DNA from: Gammaproteobacteria bacterium
GTDB lineage: Bacteria > Pseudomonadota > Gammaproteobacteria > Pseudomonadales > Pseudohongiellaceae
DNA length: 64,000 nt
NCBI GenBank assembly: GCA_018661465.1
Contig: JABJIC010000017.1
Location: 1-64,000 of the forward strand
Direction: 5' to 3'
Each line of letters starts with the position of its first letter. The first letter of the stretch is position 1. The position numbers and the translations under genes were made by a program. This document shows positions 51,238-60,846 of the stretch, piece by piece. A model generated the notes under the pieces. That model saw only the letters and a list, made by a program, of their open reading frames with translations. It was not told the DNA's origin and made no database searches.

Positions 51238-53265
51238 TTATTGCTTTAACAGCTGATTCTTTAAGTTTGCAATACGGTCTCTGGTATCGGCGGCTTCTTC
51301 GAAAGCTAAATCCTTGGCGAACTCGTACATTTGAGTTTCCAGGGCCTGAATTTCCTTATGCACTTCCGCTGGTTTTGAGAAATCCAGCTTGTCATAGGCA
51401 CCCTGTTTCTCAGTAACGCCTCGCTCTCCTCGGCGCCGGGTTCTACCCGCGCCTGGGGCGGTGGAATAGGCTCCCTCCATCACGTCCAGCACCTTCTTGG
51501 TCACCCCAATCGGGGTGATCTTGTGCTCTTTATTGTATTCCAGCTGAACGTCTCTGCGGCGATTGGATTCCGCCATCGCCCTCTCCATAGAGCCGGTTAC
51601 TCGGTCTGCGTAGAGAATCGCTTTGCCGTTTAGGTTTCTGGCTGCCCTGCCAATGGTTTGAATCAACGATCGCTCCGATCTTAAGAAGCCTTCCTTATCA
51701 GCGTCAAGAATAGCCACCAAGGAAACCTCTGGAATATCCAGGCCCTCTCTCAATAGATTGATTCCCACCAGCACATCGAATTCACCAAGCCTCAAATCCC
51801 GCAATATCTCGGATCTCTCAACGGTTTCGATGTCCGAATGAAGATAACGCACACGGACATCGTGCTCCGCCAAATAGTCGGTCAAATCTTCTGCCATTCT
51901 CTTGGTGAGAACCGTGACCAAAACTCTCTCTTCCAGAGCGACGACTCTTCTTACTTCTGATAGAAGATCGTCAACCTGGGTTATGGCAGGCCTCACCTCT
52001 AATGTCGGGTCTACCAGACCAGTGGGGCGAACAACTTGCTCCACCCTGCTTCCTTCATGCTCTTCCTCATAAGGGCCCGGCGTCGCGGAAACGAAAATTA
52101 TCTGAGGTATGAGGTTTTCCCATTCCTCAAATTTGAGGGGGCGATTGTCCAGCGCCGAAGGCAGTCTAAAGCCATACTCCACCAGAGTTTCCTTGCGGGA
52201 TCTGTCGCCCTTGTACATGGCTCCCAGCTGAGGAATAGAGACATGGGATTCGTCGGCAACTATTAGAGCGTTATCTGGCAGATAATCGTAAAGCGTGGGT
52301 GGAGGCTGGCCGGATTCTCGCCCGGAGAGATAGCGGGAATAATTTTCTATCCCTGTGCAATATCCCAGCTCCTGAATCATTTCAAGATCATATTTAGTTC
52401 GCTGCTCAAGTCGCTGCGCTTCCACCAGTCGATTGTTCTGATGCAGGAATTCCAGTCTTTCCCGTAACTCTTCCTTTATAAAATCCAAAGTACCCAATAA
52501 TTTCTCTCTGGGAGTCACGTAATGAGACTTGGGGAAAACAGTAAGCCTGGGAACTTCCTTGATTACACCGCCGGTTAGGGGGTCGAAATAGGACAATCGT
52601 TCGATTTCGTCATCGTATAGCTCGATACGAATAGCGTTTCTTTCAGATTCCGCTGGATAGATATCAATAACATCGCCGCGAACCCGAAAGGTAGCCCGGC
52701 GCAATTCCATGTCATTTCGGGTGTACTGAAGATCTGAAAGACGCTTCAGTAAATTTCGCTGGTCTATTTTGTCTCCGCGATCCAGGTGAACAACCATTTT
52801 CAGATAAGAAGTTGGGTCCCCGAGGCCGTAGATTGAAGAAACCGTGGCGACTACGATGACATCGGAGCGCTCCAGCAGGTTCTTGGTGGCTGAGAGTCGC
52901 ATCTGCTCGATATGGTCATTAATCGACGCATCTTTCTCGATAAACATGTCAGATGAAGGCACATAGGCTTCCGGCTGATAGTAGTCATAGTAAGAAACAA
53001 AATATTCGACGGCGTTATCGGGGAAGAATTCTTTGAATTCACCGTATAGCTGAGCGGCGAGAGTCTTATTAGGAGCCATCACCAAAGTTGGGCGCTGGGT
53101 GTGCTCGATAACGTTGGCAACGGTAAAAGTCTTACCCGAACCGGTGACCCCAAGCAGAGTCTGCGCTCTCAAGCCGTCATCAAGACCTTCAATGAGTTTT
53201 TCGATAGCCTGAGGCTGATCGCCCGCAGGATTGAATTTTGCGTGAATTTTGAACTGTTTGCCCAT
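51238..53265 (-). CDS. uvrB: Excinuclease ABC subunit B
   Basis: UvrB is the DNA-damage verification helicase of nucleotide-excision repair. The protein begins [20 protein letters not shown] at 53265, which is the family start; an upstream in-frame extension of 19 residues is probably not used. Walker A is GVTGSGKTF, then the beta-hairpin [16 protein letters not shown] and the helicase motifs. The C-terminal UVR segment ([36 protein letters not shown]) binds UvrC. Length is 675 residues from this start. Confidence 0.97.
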   Translation of the reverse strand: MGKQFKIHAKFNPAGDQPQAIEKLIEGLDDGLRAQTLLGVTGSGKTFTVANVIEHTQRPTLVMAPNKTLAAQLYGEFKEFFPDNAVEYFVSYYDYYQPEAYVPSSDMFIEKDASINDHIEQMRLSATKNLLERSDVIVVATVSSIYGLGDPTSYLKMVVHLDRGDKIDQRNLLKRLSDLQYTRNDMELRRATFRVRGDVIDIYPAESERNAIRIELYDDEIERLSYFDPLTGGVIKEVPRLTVFPKSHYVTPREKLLGTLDFIKEELRERLEFLHQNNRLVEAQRLEQRTKYDLEMIQELGYCTGIENYSRYLSGRESGQPPPTLYDYLPDNALIVADESHVSIPQLGAMYKGDRSRKETLVEYGFRLPSALDNRPLKFEEWENLIPQIIFVSATPGPYEEEHEGSRVEQVVRPTGLVDPTLEVRPAITQVDDLLSEVRRVVALEERVLVTVLTKRMAEDLTDYLAEHDVRVRYLHSDIETVERSEILRDLRLGEFDVLVGINLLREGLDIPEVSLVAILDADKEGFLRSERSLIQTIGRAARNLNGKAILYADRVTGSMERAMAESNRRRDVQLEYNKEHKITPIGVTKKVLDVMEGAYSTAPGAGRTRRRGERGVTEKQGAYDKLDFSKPAEVHKEIQALETQMYEFAKDLAFEEAADTRDRIANLKNQLLKQ

Positions 53266-53410
53266 CTCAGGATCGCCGGCGCCTATACAAACCCCTAAGA
53301 TTACATTAGAAACGACCTTCACGTGTAGTGAGTATTGACCGCATGCGAATTTCTCATTAGTATACGCGCGGTTTGCAGCTATACTGGTTTGTGTAGAGCA
53401 GCAAGTTAAT

Positions 53411-53485
53411 TGCCCAATAGCTCAATGGTAGAGTAGGTGACTGTTAATCACTTGGTTCCTCGTTCGAGTCGAGGTTGGGCAGCCA
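53411..53485 (+). tRNA. tRNA-Asn (anticodon GTT), CCA encoded
   Basis: TGCCCAA pairs with TTGGGCA, discriminator G, then CCA (53483-53485). The anticodon loop is TGTTAAT (GTT). D and T arms are normal. Divergent from uvrB and followed by its own terminator. In Pseudomonas aeruginosa a tRNA-Asn also lies in this neighbourhood. Confidence 0.95.
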
Positions 53486-53499
53486 AACAAAGTATTAAG

Positions 53500-53536
53500 A
53501 AACCCGCTACAGCTCAATGGCTATGCGGGTTTTTTA
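53500..53536 (+). terminator. Rho-independent terminator of tRNA-Asn
   Basis: AAACCCGC (53500-53507) pairs with GCGGGTTT (53525-53532), followed by a run of T. Confidence 0.9.
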
Positions 53537-53688
53537 TTGCCACGGTTTTCTAATAGATCACATTCATCTATGGTTAAGCTCATTCGATTTACGGTATAGT
53601 AGCCAGCTCAGATTTTGAGCAGCTTTTACTGAGCTGTTTTTATTAATCCGTTTATATAAAGTAAAGAAAGAACATATTGGAGAAAGTT

Positions 53689-54249
53689 ATGCGAGCAATA
53701 CTATTTACCCTATTGATGGTTCTTGGCACATCCGTGATGGCGCAGGACAATCCTGTGGTTGTTATGGAAACTAACAAGGGAACGGTCACTATCGAGTTGT
53801 GGGCTGACAAGGCGCCTATCAGCGTAGAGAATTTCCTACGCTATACAGACAACTCTTATTTCGACGGATTGATTTTTCACCGCGTAATACCTGGCTTCAT
53901 GGCCCAGGGCGGCGGCTTTGACGCCGACATGGTGCAGAAATCCACGTATGAAGAGATTAAGAACGAAGCCAGTGCATCAGTGCCTAATGATCGTGGCACC
54001 CTGGCCATGGCAAGAACCAGCGTAGTCGATAGTGCTACCAGCCAGTTCTTCATTAACCTGGTAGATAATGATTTCCTAAATCACACAGACGAAACGTCCA
54101 GAGGATTCGGTTACGCTGTGTTTGGAGAAGTGATTGAAGGTATGGATGTTGTAGATCAAATTGCAGCGGTTGAAACTGGAACTAGCCGAGGCGGTCACCA
54201 GAATGTGCCCAACGACCCAATCATCATCGTATCAATGACGCGTCAGTAA
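53689..54249 (+). CDS. ppiA: Exported peptidyl-prolyl isomerase (cyclophilin, PpiA-like)
   Basis: From the ATG at 53689 (preceded by GGAGAAAGTT) the protein has a Sec signal ([19 protein letters not shown]) and a cyclophilin domain with [26 protein letters not shown] and [17 protein letters not shown]. It catalyses proline cis-trans isomerisation in the periplasm. Single gene between tRNA-Asn and convergent wbpM. Confidence 0.92.
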   Translation: MRAILFTLLMVLGTSVMAQDNPVVVMETNKGTVTIELWADKAPISVENFLRYTDNSYFDGLIFHRVIPGFMAQGGGFDADMVQKSTYEEIKNEASASVPNDRGTLAMARTSVVDSATSQFFINLVDNDFLNHTDETSRGFGYAVFGEVIEGMDVVDQIAAVETGTSRGGHQNVPNDPIIIVSMTRQ

Positions 54250-54267
54250 TTGCTTTTACTTCTTGAG

Positions 54268-54307
54268 GAGGAAAGGCTTGAAAAGGATTCAAACCTTTCC
54301 TCTTTTT
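54268..54307 (+). terminator. Rho-independent terminator of the cyclophilin gene
   Basis: GAGGAAAGG (54268-54276) pairs with CCTTTCCTC (54294-54302), then TTTTT. Confidence 0.88.
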
Positions 54308-54380
54308 CAATTGCTTAAACTATTTCTTAATAGTGTAATTCTTTAGCTTTTTATTCCTTAACCGTTTTTCCCTTAGCTGT

Positions 54381-56342
54381 CTATTCCTTAAACAGTGGCG
54401 TCACCTTTTCCAGATCGGGTACCCCATTCGCTTCATCAGAACGTTTTCTTGCTTCCCACAATGGGTCAGCTGCTTCTTCCTTGGGCTCAAAACCATCTAC
54501 CGCCTCCATCAGCGCCTGGCGAATTTCTTCCAGATCGATTTGACGACAAGCCGAATCCAAACGATTAATCAACACATCCAAATGATCCCATGAAAGAGTG
54601 TCTTCTTCTGCTCGCATGATTTTTGGATGTTCGGTTCCCGTTACAGACTCACCGATCAATAATTCTTCGTAGAGTTTTTCTCCCGGACGAAGGCCGGTGT
54701 ATTCGATGCCAATATCTCCGCGAAAAGAATTTTCATCTTTGATGTCATAACCCATCAGGTGAACCATTTTCTTGGCAAGATCAATAATTTTTATTGGATC
54801 ATTCATGTCGAGAACGAATACGTCGCCACCGGTTGCCATAGAGCCTGCCTGTATTACCAACTGCGCAGCTTCCTGCACAGTCATAAAGTATCGAGTCACT
54901 TCAGGGTGCGTCACGGTCACCGGACCGCCGGCACTAATCTGCCTTCTAAACAAAGGCACAACCGACCCGGACGAACCCAAAACATTTCCAAACCTCACCA
55001 TGCTGAATCGGGTTTCGCTACCTGTTTGGGCTATTGCCTGCAATACCTGCTCAGCAAAGCGCTTTGTTGCCCCCATAAAATTTGTTGGTCGAACGGCTTT
55101 ATCGGTTGAAATAAGAACGAAGTTTTTGACCTTGAATTTGTCGGCGGCTTTAGCGGCAATCAAGGTGCCAAAAATATTATTTTGCACGCCTTCGACAATG
55201 TTTTTCTCTACCATGGGAACCTGTTTATAGGCTGCCACATGGTACACAGTATCAACATCGAATTGCTGCAGAGCATTTTCCATTTGCACTTTATTACAAA
55301 CCGAACCTAGCAAAGCGACGATTTCTATGTCGAACTCAACTCCCTGGCTCGCCAAATTTTCACGCAATTCATTTTCAACTTCGTAGAGTCCGTACTCAAA
55401 GGTGTCTAAAAGAACCAGCCGGGCTGGATTTATATTAATAATCTGACGACACAATTCAGAACCGATAGAGCCCCCTGCTCCGGTTACCATCACAGACTGC
55501 CCGCTGATACAGGCACCGAGCAATTCCGGGTTTGGAGGAACGATATCTCTGCCTAACAAGTCTTCAATATCGATGTCTCTAATTTCATCAACGCCAACTT
55601 TTCCTGACACCATATCGAATAGATCGGGTACTGTTTTTACATGAACTGGAAGATGTTCAAGGCGGTTAAGTATTTCTTTTCGTTCGGCATGAGTCGCCGA
55701 AGGGATTGCCAGAAGAATTTGCCTAACAGAAAAAGATTCAATCAATTCATAGAGTGAATTAGGACCGTGAACACGAATTCCATGAACTGTACTACCTAAC
55801 ATCCGATGACCATCATCGACAAATGCCACTGGCAGATATTGGTCACCATTTTGTAGTGCAACAACCAATTGCATGCCGGAGCTACCAGCTCCGTAAATAA
55901 TTACAGGTTCTTTTGGTCGAAAGTTCTGAATAAGGTTTTGCAGCACGACTTTGGCAACAAATCGACTGCCTCCGATAAACAGCAAGGCGATCATCCAGAA
56001 GATGGGAAGAATTGCATAGTCGGAAGACTCTGGTGTCTGCGAGAAAAAATAACTGGCAGCGAGCAGGCAGCTGGCAATAGTTACCCCTTGCAACAACAGG
56101 AAACCGGATTGCAATCCCATATAAAGCACTAGGGCTCGATAGAGACCTATTCGAATAAATACCAAAATGCTCAGCATGGTTGCTATGGAAAGGTAGAAAT
56201 AGAAGACCTGATCCTGAGCAAAGAAATCCTTGCCCAGTAATATGAAACTCAAGGCCAGAGCGGTAATAATCATCGCGCTATCCGCAGCCATCAACAACAT
56301 CTGTTTAATGGTGCGAGATAAAGGGATCGTATATAGGTGCAT
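54381..56342 (-). CDS. wbpM: Membrane-bound nucleoside-diphosphate-sugar 4,6-dehydratase (WbpM/CapD family)
   Basis: The 653-residue protein has four N-terminal membrane segments, a first Rossmann fold (YGAGSSGMQLVVAL) and a second (VTGAGGSIGSELCRQI) that is catalytic, with STDKAVRPTNFMGATKR. In P. aeruginosa WbpM makes UDP-4-keto-6-deoxy-GlcNAc for O-antigen sugars. The position near uvrB and tRNA-Asn matches that locus. The next gene, 15 bases upstream, is the initiating transferase. Confidence 0.93.
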   Translation of the reverse strand: MHLYTIPLSRTIKQMLLMAADSAMIITALALSFILLGKDFFAQDQVFYFYLSIATMLSILVFIRIGLYRALVLYMGLQSGFLLLQGVTIASCLLAASYFFSQTPESSDYAILPIFWMIALLFIGGSRFVAKVVLQNLIQNFRPKEPVIIYGAGSSGMQLVVALQNGDQYLPVAFVDDGHRMLGSTVHGIRVHGPNSLYELIESFSVRQILLAIPSATHAERKEILNRLEHLPVHVKTVPDLFDMVSGKVGVDEIRDIDIEDLLGRDIVPPNPELLGACISGQSVMVTGAGGSIGSELCRQIININPARLVLLDTFEYGLYEVENELRENLASQGVEFDIEIVALLGSVCNKVQMENALQQFDVDTVYHVAAYKQVPMVEKNIVEGVQNNIFGTLIAAKAADKFKVKNFVLISTDKAVRPTNFMGATKRFAEQVLQAIAQTGSETRFSMVRFGNVLGSSGSVVPLFRRQISAGGPVTVTHPEVTRYFMTVQEAAQLVIQAGSMATGGDVFVLDMNDPIKIIDLAKKMVHLMGYDIKDENSFRGDIGIEYTGLRPGEKLYEELLIGESVTGTEHPKIMRAEEDTLSWDHLDVLINRLDSACRQIDLEEIRQALMEAVDGFEPKEEAADPLWEARKRSDEANGVPDLEKVTPLFKE

Positions 56343-56357
56343 AATTACTCCTGAAAC

Positions 56358-57368
56358 CTAGAAAGCCTGAGTGCCTGCCTTGTACCGTAAAGCCAGTATA
56401 ACTAAAGGGAGTAGACCTATCATAGCGAATATAATTCCCAAATCCTGATTCTGCATCGCCAACCATGCCAGCGGTGCTAGCCAGAAACAGTTTATTAGTA
56501 ACACTGTTATCGTCACCTTTCTGTGACTTTTATAGCATCTTGCTGCATTTTGATAGGCATGGCTCGAATGCCCCTCGTACCATTTCTCACCTTTGATAAA
56601 GCGCCTGCTCAGCGTTAAGGTCGCATCGACGATAAATACTCCCAGTAACAAGACCCATGCCCAGACAGTCATGCTGCCATGATGCATAGAGAGCAAAGCC
56701 ATTAAACCAAGGCTAAAACCCATAAAACTGCTGCCAACATCTCCCATGAAGACGCGCGCAGGAGCCCAGTTCCAGACTAAAAACCCCAGGCCGCTTGCGA
56801 TAAACAATATTGAAAGATGCTGAAGCATCTGGTCGCCACTATTCATAACGAATAAATACGTCATCGCGTTTACAAACACCAACTCACTTCCAGCCAGGCC
56901 GTCGATGCCATCCATAAAATTGTATAGGTTCAATAACCAGACCAGTGCCAGGGCCGCCAAAATGCTGAGAATCCATACATTCTCCAGACTCCATAGAGAA
57001 AAACTAATGGCTGGCACTCCTCCTAACATCCAGATCGCCCAAAAAGCTGCCAGAAACTGAACCGGAACACGCCACTTTATATCCAACTGCCAGAAATCAT
57101 CCAGAAGGCCGACTGCCGCTACCGGAATACTGGCAAGAAGCAGCAACAACTCATTGGAAGGAATGGCAGTAAAAATGGCGAGATATAACACCATCAAACA
57201 ATAGAGGATGACTATGGATATTCCTCCACCAACAGGTATCGGGGAAGAATGGGCGCTGCGGGAAACCGGTTGATCGATGAGGGAGATTCGAACAGCGATT
57301 AGCCTGAACAGACCTGTAAGCATTGCAGAGGCAATAAACAGACTGACGAAGAGGGTTACGAGGGACAA
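56358..57368 (-). CDS. wbpL: Polyprenyl-phosphate sugar-1-phosphate transferase (WbpL/WecA family)
   Basis: This 336-residue protein is all membrane segments with the family motifs GLLDDFWQLDIKWRVP, NLYNFMDGIDGLAG, MGDVGSSFMGF and a late GHSSHAYQNAARCYKSHRKVT loop. WbpL/WecA enzymes attach the first sugar phosphate to undecaprenyl phosphate, starting O-antigen synthesis. It is followed by wbpM after 15 bases. No other glycosyltransferase, Wzx, Wzy or Wzz gene is present. Confidence 0.92.
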   Translation of the reverse strand: MSLVTLFVSLFIASAMLTGLFRLIAVRISLIDQPVSRSAHSSPIPVGGGISIVILYCLMVLYLAIFTAIPSNELLLLLASIPVAAVGLLDDFWQLDIKWRVPVQFLAAFWAIWMLGGVPAISFSLWSLENVWILSILAALALVWLLNLYNFMDGIDGLAGSELVFVNAMTYLFVMNSGDQMLQHLSILFIASGLGFLVWNWAPARVFMGDVGSSFMGFSLGLMALLSMHHGSMTVWAWVLLLGVFIVDATLTLSRRFIKGEKWYEGHSSHAYQNAARCYKSHRKVTITVLLINCFWLAPLAWLAMQNQDLGIIFAMIGLLPLVILALRYKAGTQAF

Positions 57369-57452
57369 AACACTTATAGACCTGATTGAGAGCGTACCCC
57401 CATTATAGCTAGGAAGACGCTGAATCTACTAGATGTTTTAATCAATAAAATC

Positions 57453-57482
57453 AGGCGCTTTCATAACTATATGAAAGTGCCT
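57453..57482 (-). terminator. Intrinsic terminator after comEA
   Basis: AGGCGCTTTCAT (57453-57464) and ATGAAAGTGCCT (57471-57482) pair with one mismatch or wobble, loop AACTAT; on the minus strand a T-rich stretch follows (GATTTTATTG). It separates comEA from wbpL transcription. Confidence 0.7.
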
Positions 57483-57502
57483 TGTCTATCGGATTTTGAA
57501 GC

Positions 57503-57856
57503 CTATTGAGGCACAACCGCCACCAAATGACGGATTTTTTCCAGAGTCGCCTCACCAATACCTTTGACCTCGATTAACTCATCAATACTGTGAAAATTGC
57601 CATACATTTCCCTGTAGGCAACTATATCCTGAGCCTTGGTAATGCCAATACCCACCAGGGAATCGGCAATGGTTTTGGCATCAGCCGAGTTGATATCGAG
57701 TTGATTTTGTACTTCTGAAGCCTGGGTTGAAGATGGCTCCGAAGATTGTGCCAACAACATAGGTGCGTCGGCGGCCATTGCTAATGAGCTGAAACTAAGA
57801 ACAAGCGCTGCGAAGAACGCCTTCAAACAGGTAAATCTGCGTATTGTACTGGTCAT
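57503..57856 (-). CDS. comEA: ComEA-like exported helix-hairpin-helix protein
   Basis: A signal peptide of about 28 residues (ending SLAMAADA) precedes a linker and the helix-hairpin-helix domain DINSADAKTIADSLVGIGITKAQDIVAYREMYG and then VKGIGEATLEKI. ComEA proteins bind DNA in the periplasm for uptake. P. aeruginosa has a comEA homologue near wbpM too. Other competence genes are not in the window. Confidence 0.88.
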   Translation of the reverse strand: MTSTIRRFTCLKAFFAALVLSFSSLAMAADAPMLLAQSSEPSSTQASEVQNQLDINSADAKTIADSLVGIGITKAQDIVAYREMYGNFHSIDELIEVKGIGEATLEKIRHLVAVVPQ

Positions 57857-57918
57857 ATGTGATCCTTATCGCTGAGTGAGTGCAGCCATTCGCTGCTTTA
57901 CTCAGTGTAGTAAGGATT

Positions 57919-58638
57919 CTAGCCGATGCCAGCTATGGCCAAATTAAACTGTTTAAGTGCTTCTACGGGCGATGCAGCCTGAGTGATCGGCCGGCCAACC
58001 ACCAGGTAATCGCTGCCGTTCTGAACCGCTTCCGCCGGCCCCACTACCCGCTTCTGGTCTCCGGAAGCATCTTCGGGGCGTCGTATCCCTGGAGTAACCA
58101 GGCAAAAATTGTCCGGTATTTGTGCCCGCAACAGATGAGTTTCAGCCGCAGAACAAACAACACCATCCATGCCTGATTCTTTTGCCAGAAAGGCTAGCTT
58201 GCTTACTTGCTCTTCAGGTGAGCGCTCAATCCCAATGCTCAGCAAATCTTCCTCTGAGAGGCTGGTTAATACAGTAACTGCTATTAGTAGTGGTCGATTA
58301 TCGGTGAATGCGTCGAGCTCCTTCGCCGCTGCTTCCATCATTGCATGACCGCCAGATGCATGGACGTTCACCATCCATACGCCCATTTCAGCAGCAACCG
58401 CAACAGCCTTGGCGACGGTATTGGGGATATCGTGGAATTTCAGATCCAGAAAAATATCGAATTCTCTTTGCTTGATCGCCGTTATCAGATCAGGACCACA
58501 GGCAGTAAACAATTCCTTGCCCACCTTAACTCTGCAAAGTGCGGGATCGAGGCTATCCACCAGCGATAATGCCTGATCCATTGAATTGCAATCCAGCGCA
58601 ACGATAATTCTTTTACGATCCTGCTGTTCTGTCACCAA
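57919..58638 (-). CDS. pyrF: Orotidine-5'-phosphate decarboxylase
   Basis: PyrF makes UMP in the last step of de novo pyrimidine synthesis. The 239-residue barrel has IVALDCNSMDQALS, the catalytic FLDLKFHDIPNTV (Asp-x-Lys-x-x-Asp) and VTPGIR with the phosphate loop YLVVGRPIT. Start is TTG at 58638 or GTG at 58635; the GGGAG site (58646-58650) favours GTG. It lies upstream of comEA in the same direction. Confidence 0.95.
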   Translation of the reverse strand: MVTEQQDRKRIIVALDCNSMDQALSLVDSLDPALCRVKVGKELFTACGPDLITAIKQREFDIFLDLKFHDIPNTVAKAVAVAAEMGVWMVNVHASGGHAMMEAAAKELDAFTDNRPLLIAVTVLTSLSEEDLLSIGIERSPEEQVSKLAFLAKESGMDGVVCSAAETHLLRAQIPDNFCLVTPGIRRPEDASGDQKRVVGPAEAVQNGSDYLVVGRPITQAASPVEALKQFNLAIAGIG

Positions 58639-58718
58639 TGAAACTCCCTTCCTTTTTTATGAAAAGTTGAAACGAAAATCTAAAGAAAAAGTTAAAACAA
58701 ATAGCCAAAAATACATAA

Positions 58719-59909
58719 TCAGTGGCCGTTACCCTCAGTAATGGGCTTAACTCTATCCCAATTCTTGCAGCTGGGGCACATCCAATGAGGGGTTTTCAAT
58801 TCATAGCCGCAATGATTGCACCGGAAAGCCGCTGTATTAAGAATCAGCTCCTCTAACTGCGTCTTAAGCGAATCAAACTTTTGCGAGACCTTGTCATCGA
58901 ATCCAGGCATATAGAGCTGCAGAAGTTCCAGCACGCCGCTGATTGAGCTTCGTGATTCGAGAAACGAATTCAAAAACTGAATTGCTTTGTCATCGTTATG
59001 ATTATGCTTCAGTTGTTCAGCATAGGCCAAAGCTACAGTTATATCCTGACAAGCACCGAGAATCTTCTCCAGCTTCTTTTCATAGTCTTCTGAAGATTTA
59101 GATTCCTTATAACAGCCGTGGAGCAAAGGCAGTGTCTGAGGGATAAATTCCGGGTGACTGCCTATTATCTTGCTCAGCTCCTTAATCGCGGCCTTCTGGT
59201 TTCCGGAAAGCTGTTCCAGCCGGGCCAGCAGCAATGCTGCTCGAATACTGTGTCGATCAAAGCCAAAGGCACGTTTTATCTGCTCTCGGGCCTTATTCTG
59301 TTGATTTGCTTGTAGTTGCTGCTCAGCTAGTTCGCAGCAGTAATGTGCCGCCGCTCCTTTCTTTCTGTCATCTTTCTTATTGGCAGGATTTCGAAGCAAT
59401 GCCTCTGATGCCTCGATTGCTTTCTCCCATTCCTTTTCAGTTTGGTAGATAGTAATCAACTGCTCTAACGCTGCCCATTTTGCCGGACTATTCTCTACCA
59501 GCAACTCATTGGAAAGTCTTTCTGCCCGATCGAGCAATCCAGCGGCAATATAATTAAGAGACAATTGCAAACGAGTGGAATCTGAAAATTCTTTAGACAG
59601 CCCGGGTCTCGCCAACAAGGCTTGATGTACATTTATCGCCTTGTCCACTTTGCCCCGTCTTCGCAGCAAAGCACCCAGCGCCAGATGGGTTTCTATGGTT
59701 TCGCTGTTAATTTCCAGGGCATTAATAAAGGTATCGATAGCTTCGTCGGGCTCGTCATTCAATAGATAGTTTAAGCCGACAAAATAATCTTCAAATAAAT
59801 TCCCATTAACGGTCTTCTTTGGTTTGCGTCCGAACAGATTCACGCGCCCGAATAACCAACCGGCAATTATGGCAACCAGAAAAAGAAAATATGTATCGAG
59901 ATTAGACAC
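58719..59909 (-). CDS. lapB: Lipopolysaccharide assembly protein LapB (YciM)
   Basis: LapB regulates LpxC turnover to balance lipopolysaccharide and phospholipid. The 396-residue protein has one N-terminal membrane segment, about eight TPR repeats (residues 35-330) and a C-terminal rubredoxin-like metal-binding domain, RCNHCGYEL and MCPSCKNW. It is 29 bases downstream of lapA. Confidence 0.95.
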   Translation of the reverse strand: MSNLDTYFLFLVAIIAGWLFGRVNLFGRKPKKTVNGNLFEDYFVGLNYLLNDEPDEAIDTFINALEINSETIETHLALGALLRRRGKVDKAINVHQALLARPGLSKEFSDSTRLQLSLNYIAAGLLDRAERLSNELLVENSPAKWAALEQLITIYQTEKEWEKAIEASEALLRNPANKKDDRKKGAAAHYCCELAEQQLQANQQNKAREQIKRAFGFDRHSIRAALLLARLEQLSGNQKAAIKELSKIIGSHPEFIPQTLPLLHGCYKESKSSEDYEKKLEKILGACQDITVALAYAEQLKHNHNDDKAIQFLNSFLESRSSISGVLELLQLYMPGFDDKVSQKFDSLKTQLEELILNTAAFRCNHCGYELKTPHWMCPSCKNWDRVKPITEGNGH

Positions 59910-59938
59910 AGGGATATCCCTTAGTTCTTATAAGAGTT

Positions 59939-60256
59939 TTACTTCTTTCGCACATCGTTTAGGGTCATGGATCTTAGCTGTGAGACTTCCTGCTCCGCCG
60001 CATTTAATGCCTTGCTCAAGCGCTTGATCTCTGCACGGGATTTCAGTCCGCTGAAAATTCTCAGACCAAGCAGCAGTCCCAACAAGCCGCCAGAAACAAA
60101 CGCAGTAATAATCCAAACCGAGACAGGTTGAGGGTTCAGCTCCCAACTACCGAAGGAGATAGCTATTGGAGCAGAATTAAAATAAGAAAACGATATGCTG
60201 GCAGCAAAAACCAGCAACAAGAAAAATCCTGACAATACTCTAGAAATCTTATTCAT
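59939..60256 (-). CDS. lapA: Lipopolysaccharide assembly protein LapA (DUF1049)
   Basis: The 105-residue protein has two membrane segments (LSGFFLLLVFAASISFSYF and VWIITAFVSGGLLGLLLGL) and a C-terminal coiled coil, which is the LapA arrangement. It lies between ihfB and lapB as in E. coli and Pseudomonas, where it works with LapB. Confidence 0.92.
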   Translation of the reverse strand: MNKISRVLSGFFLLLVFAASISFSYFNSAPIAISFGSWELNPQPVSVWIITAFVSGGLLGLLLGLRIFSGLKSRAEIKRLSKALNAAEQEVSQLRSMTLNDVRKK

Positions 60257-60361
60257 TTATCTAATCATCCAGAATAAATTTAGGCATCAAAATCTAACAC
60301 TCGCGAACACTGACAGACCTGATATTGGCATAGTCCTGTAAAGGATACTCGATTCTCAAAC

Positions 60362-60394
60362 AAAAACGGCATAACCCAATTAAGGGTTATGCCG
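60362..60394 (-). terminator. Intrinsic terminator after ihfB
   Basis: CGGCATAACCC (60367-60377) pairs perfectly with GGGTTATGCCG (60384-60394); on the minus strand TTTTTG follows. It lies between ihfB and lapA, so lapAB may have its own promoter downstream or depend on read-through. Confidence 0.92.
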
Positions 60395-60431
60395 CTCATG
60401 CTTCCTAAACCGAAGTCTGGGTTGTGTGGTC

Positions 60432-60734
60432 TTACAGGTGTTGCTCGACCAACATGCTGGTGTTAACCCTATCCCGCAATTCTTTGCCGGGCTTGAAATG
60501 AGGTACATACTTTCCACTTAATGCAACAGGAGTGCCCGTCTTGGGATTACGCCCAATTCGAGGTACCCTGTAGTGCAGGGAAAAACTTCCAAAGCCTCTA
60601 ATCTCGATCCTACCGCCTTCAGATAATACCTGAGACATGTATTCCAACACTGCCTTCACAGCTAGCTCAACATCTTTCGATGAAAGCTGTGTTTGCTTGC
60701 TGGCTATACGATCGATCAGTTCCGACTTAGTCAT
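60432..60734 (-). CDS. ihfB: Integration host factor beta subunit
   Basis: IHF beta (100 residues) has the conserved arm [21 protein letters not shown] and the closing [15 protein letters not shown]. It bends DNA with IHF alpha. It follows rpsA by 112 bases and ends at a strong terminator. Confidence 0.97.
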   Translation of the reverse strand: MTKSELIDRIASKQTQLSSKDVELAVKAVLEYMSQVLSEGGRIEIRGFGSFSLHYRVPRIGRNPKTGTPVALSGKYVPHFKPGKELRDRVNTSMLVEQHL

Positions 60735-60846
60735 AGATTTCCCCTGTACCTTCGTACTTTTTCACTCTCACCAAAGATGCTGGTGACAATGTGCATCAAG
60801 TGATCAGGTATTTCAAGCGTATCTTACTGTATCACTTAGGTTTTTT

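Noticed and set aside
54772-55230. A 152-codon frame on the plus strand within wbpM
   Set aside because: It lies opposite a well-conserved catalytic domain and shows no motif of its own.
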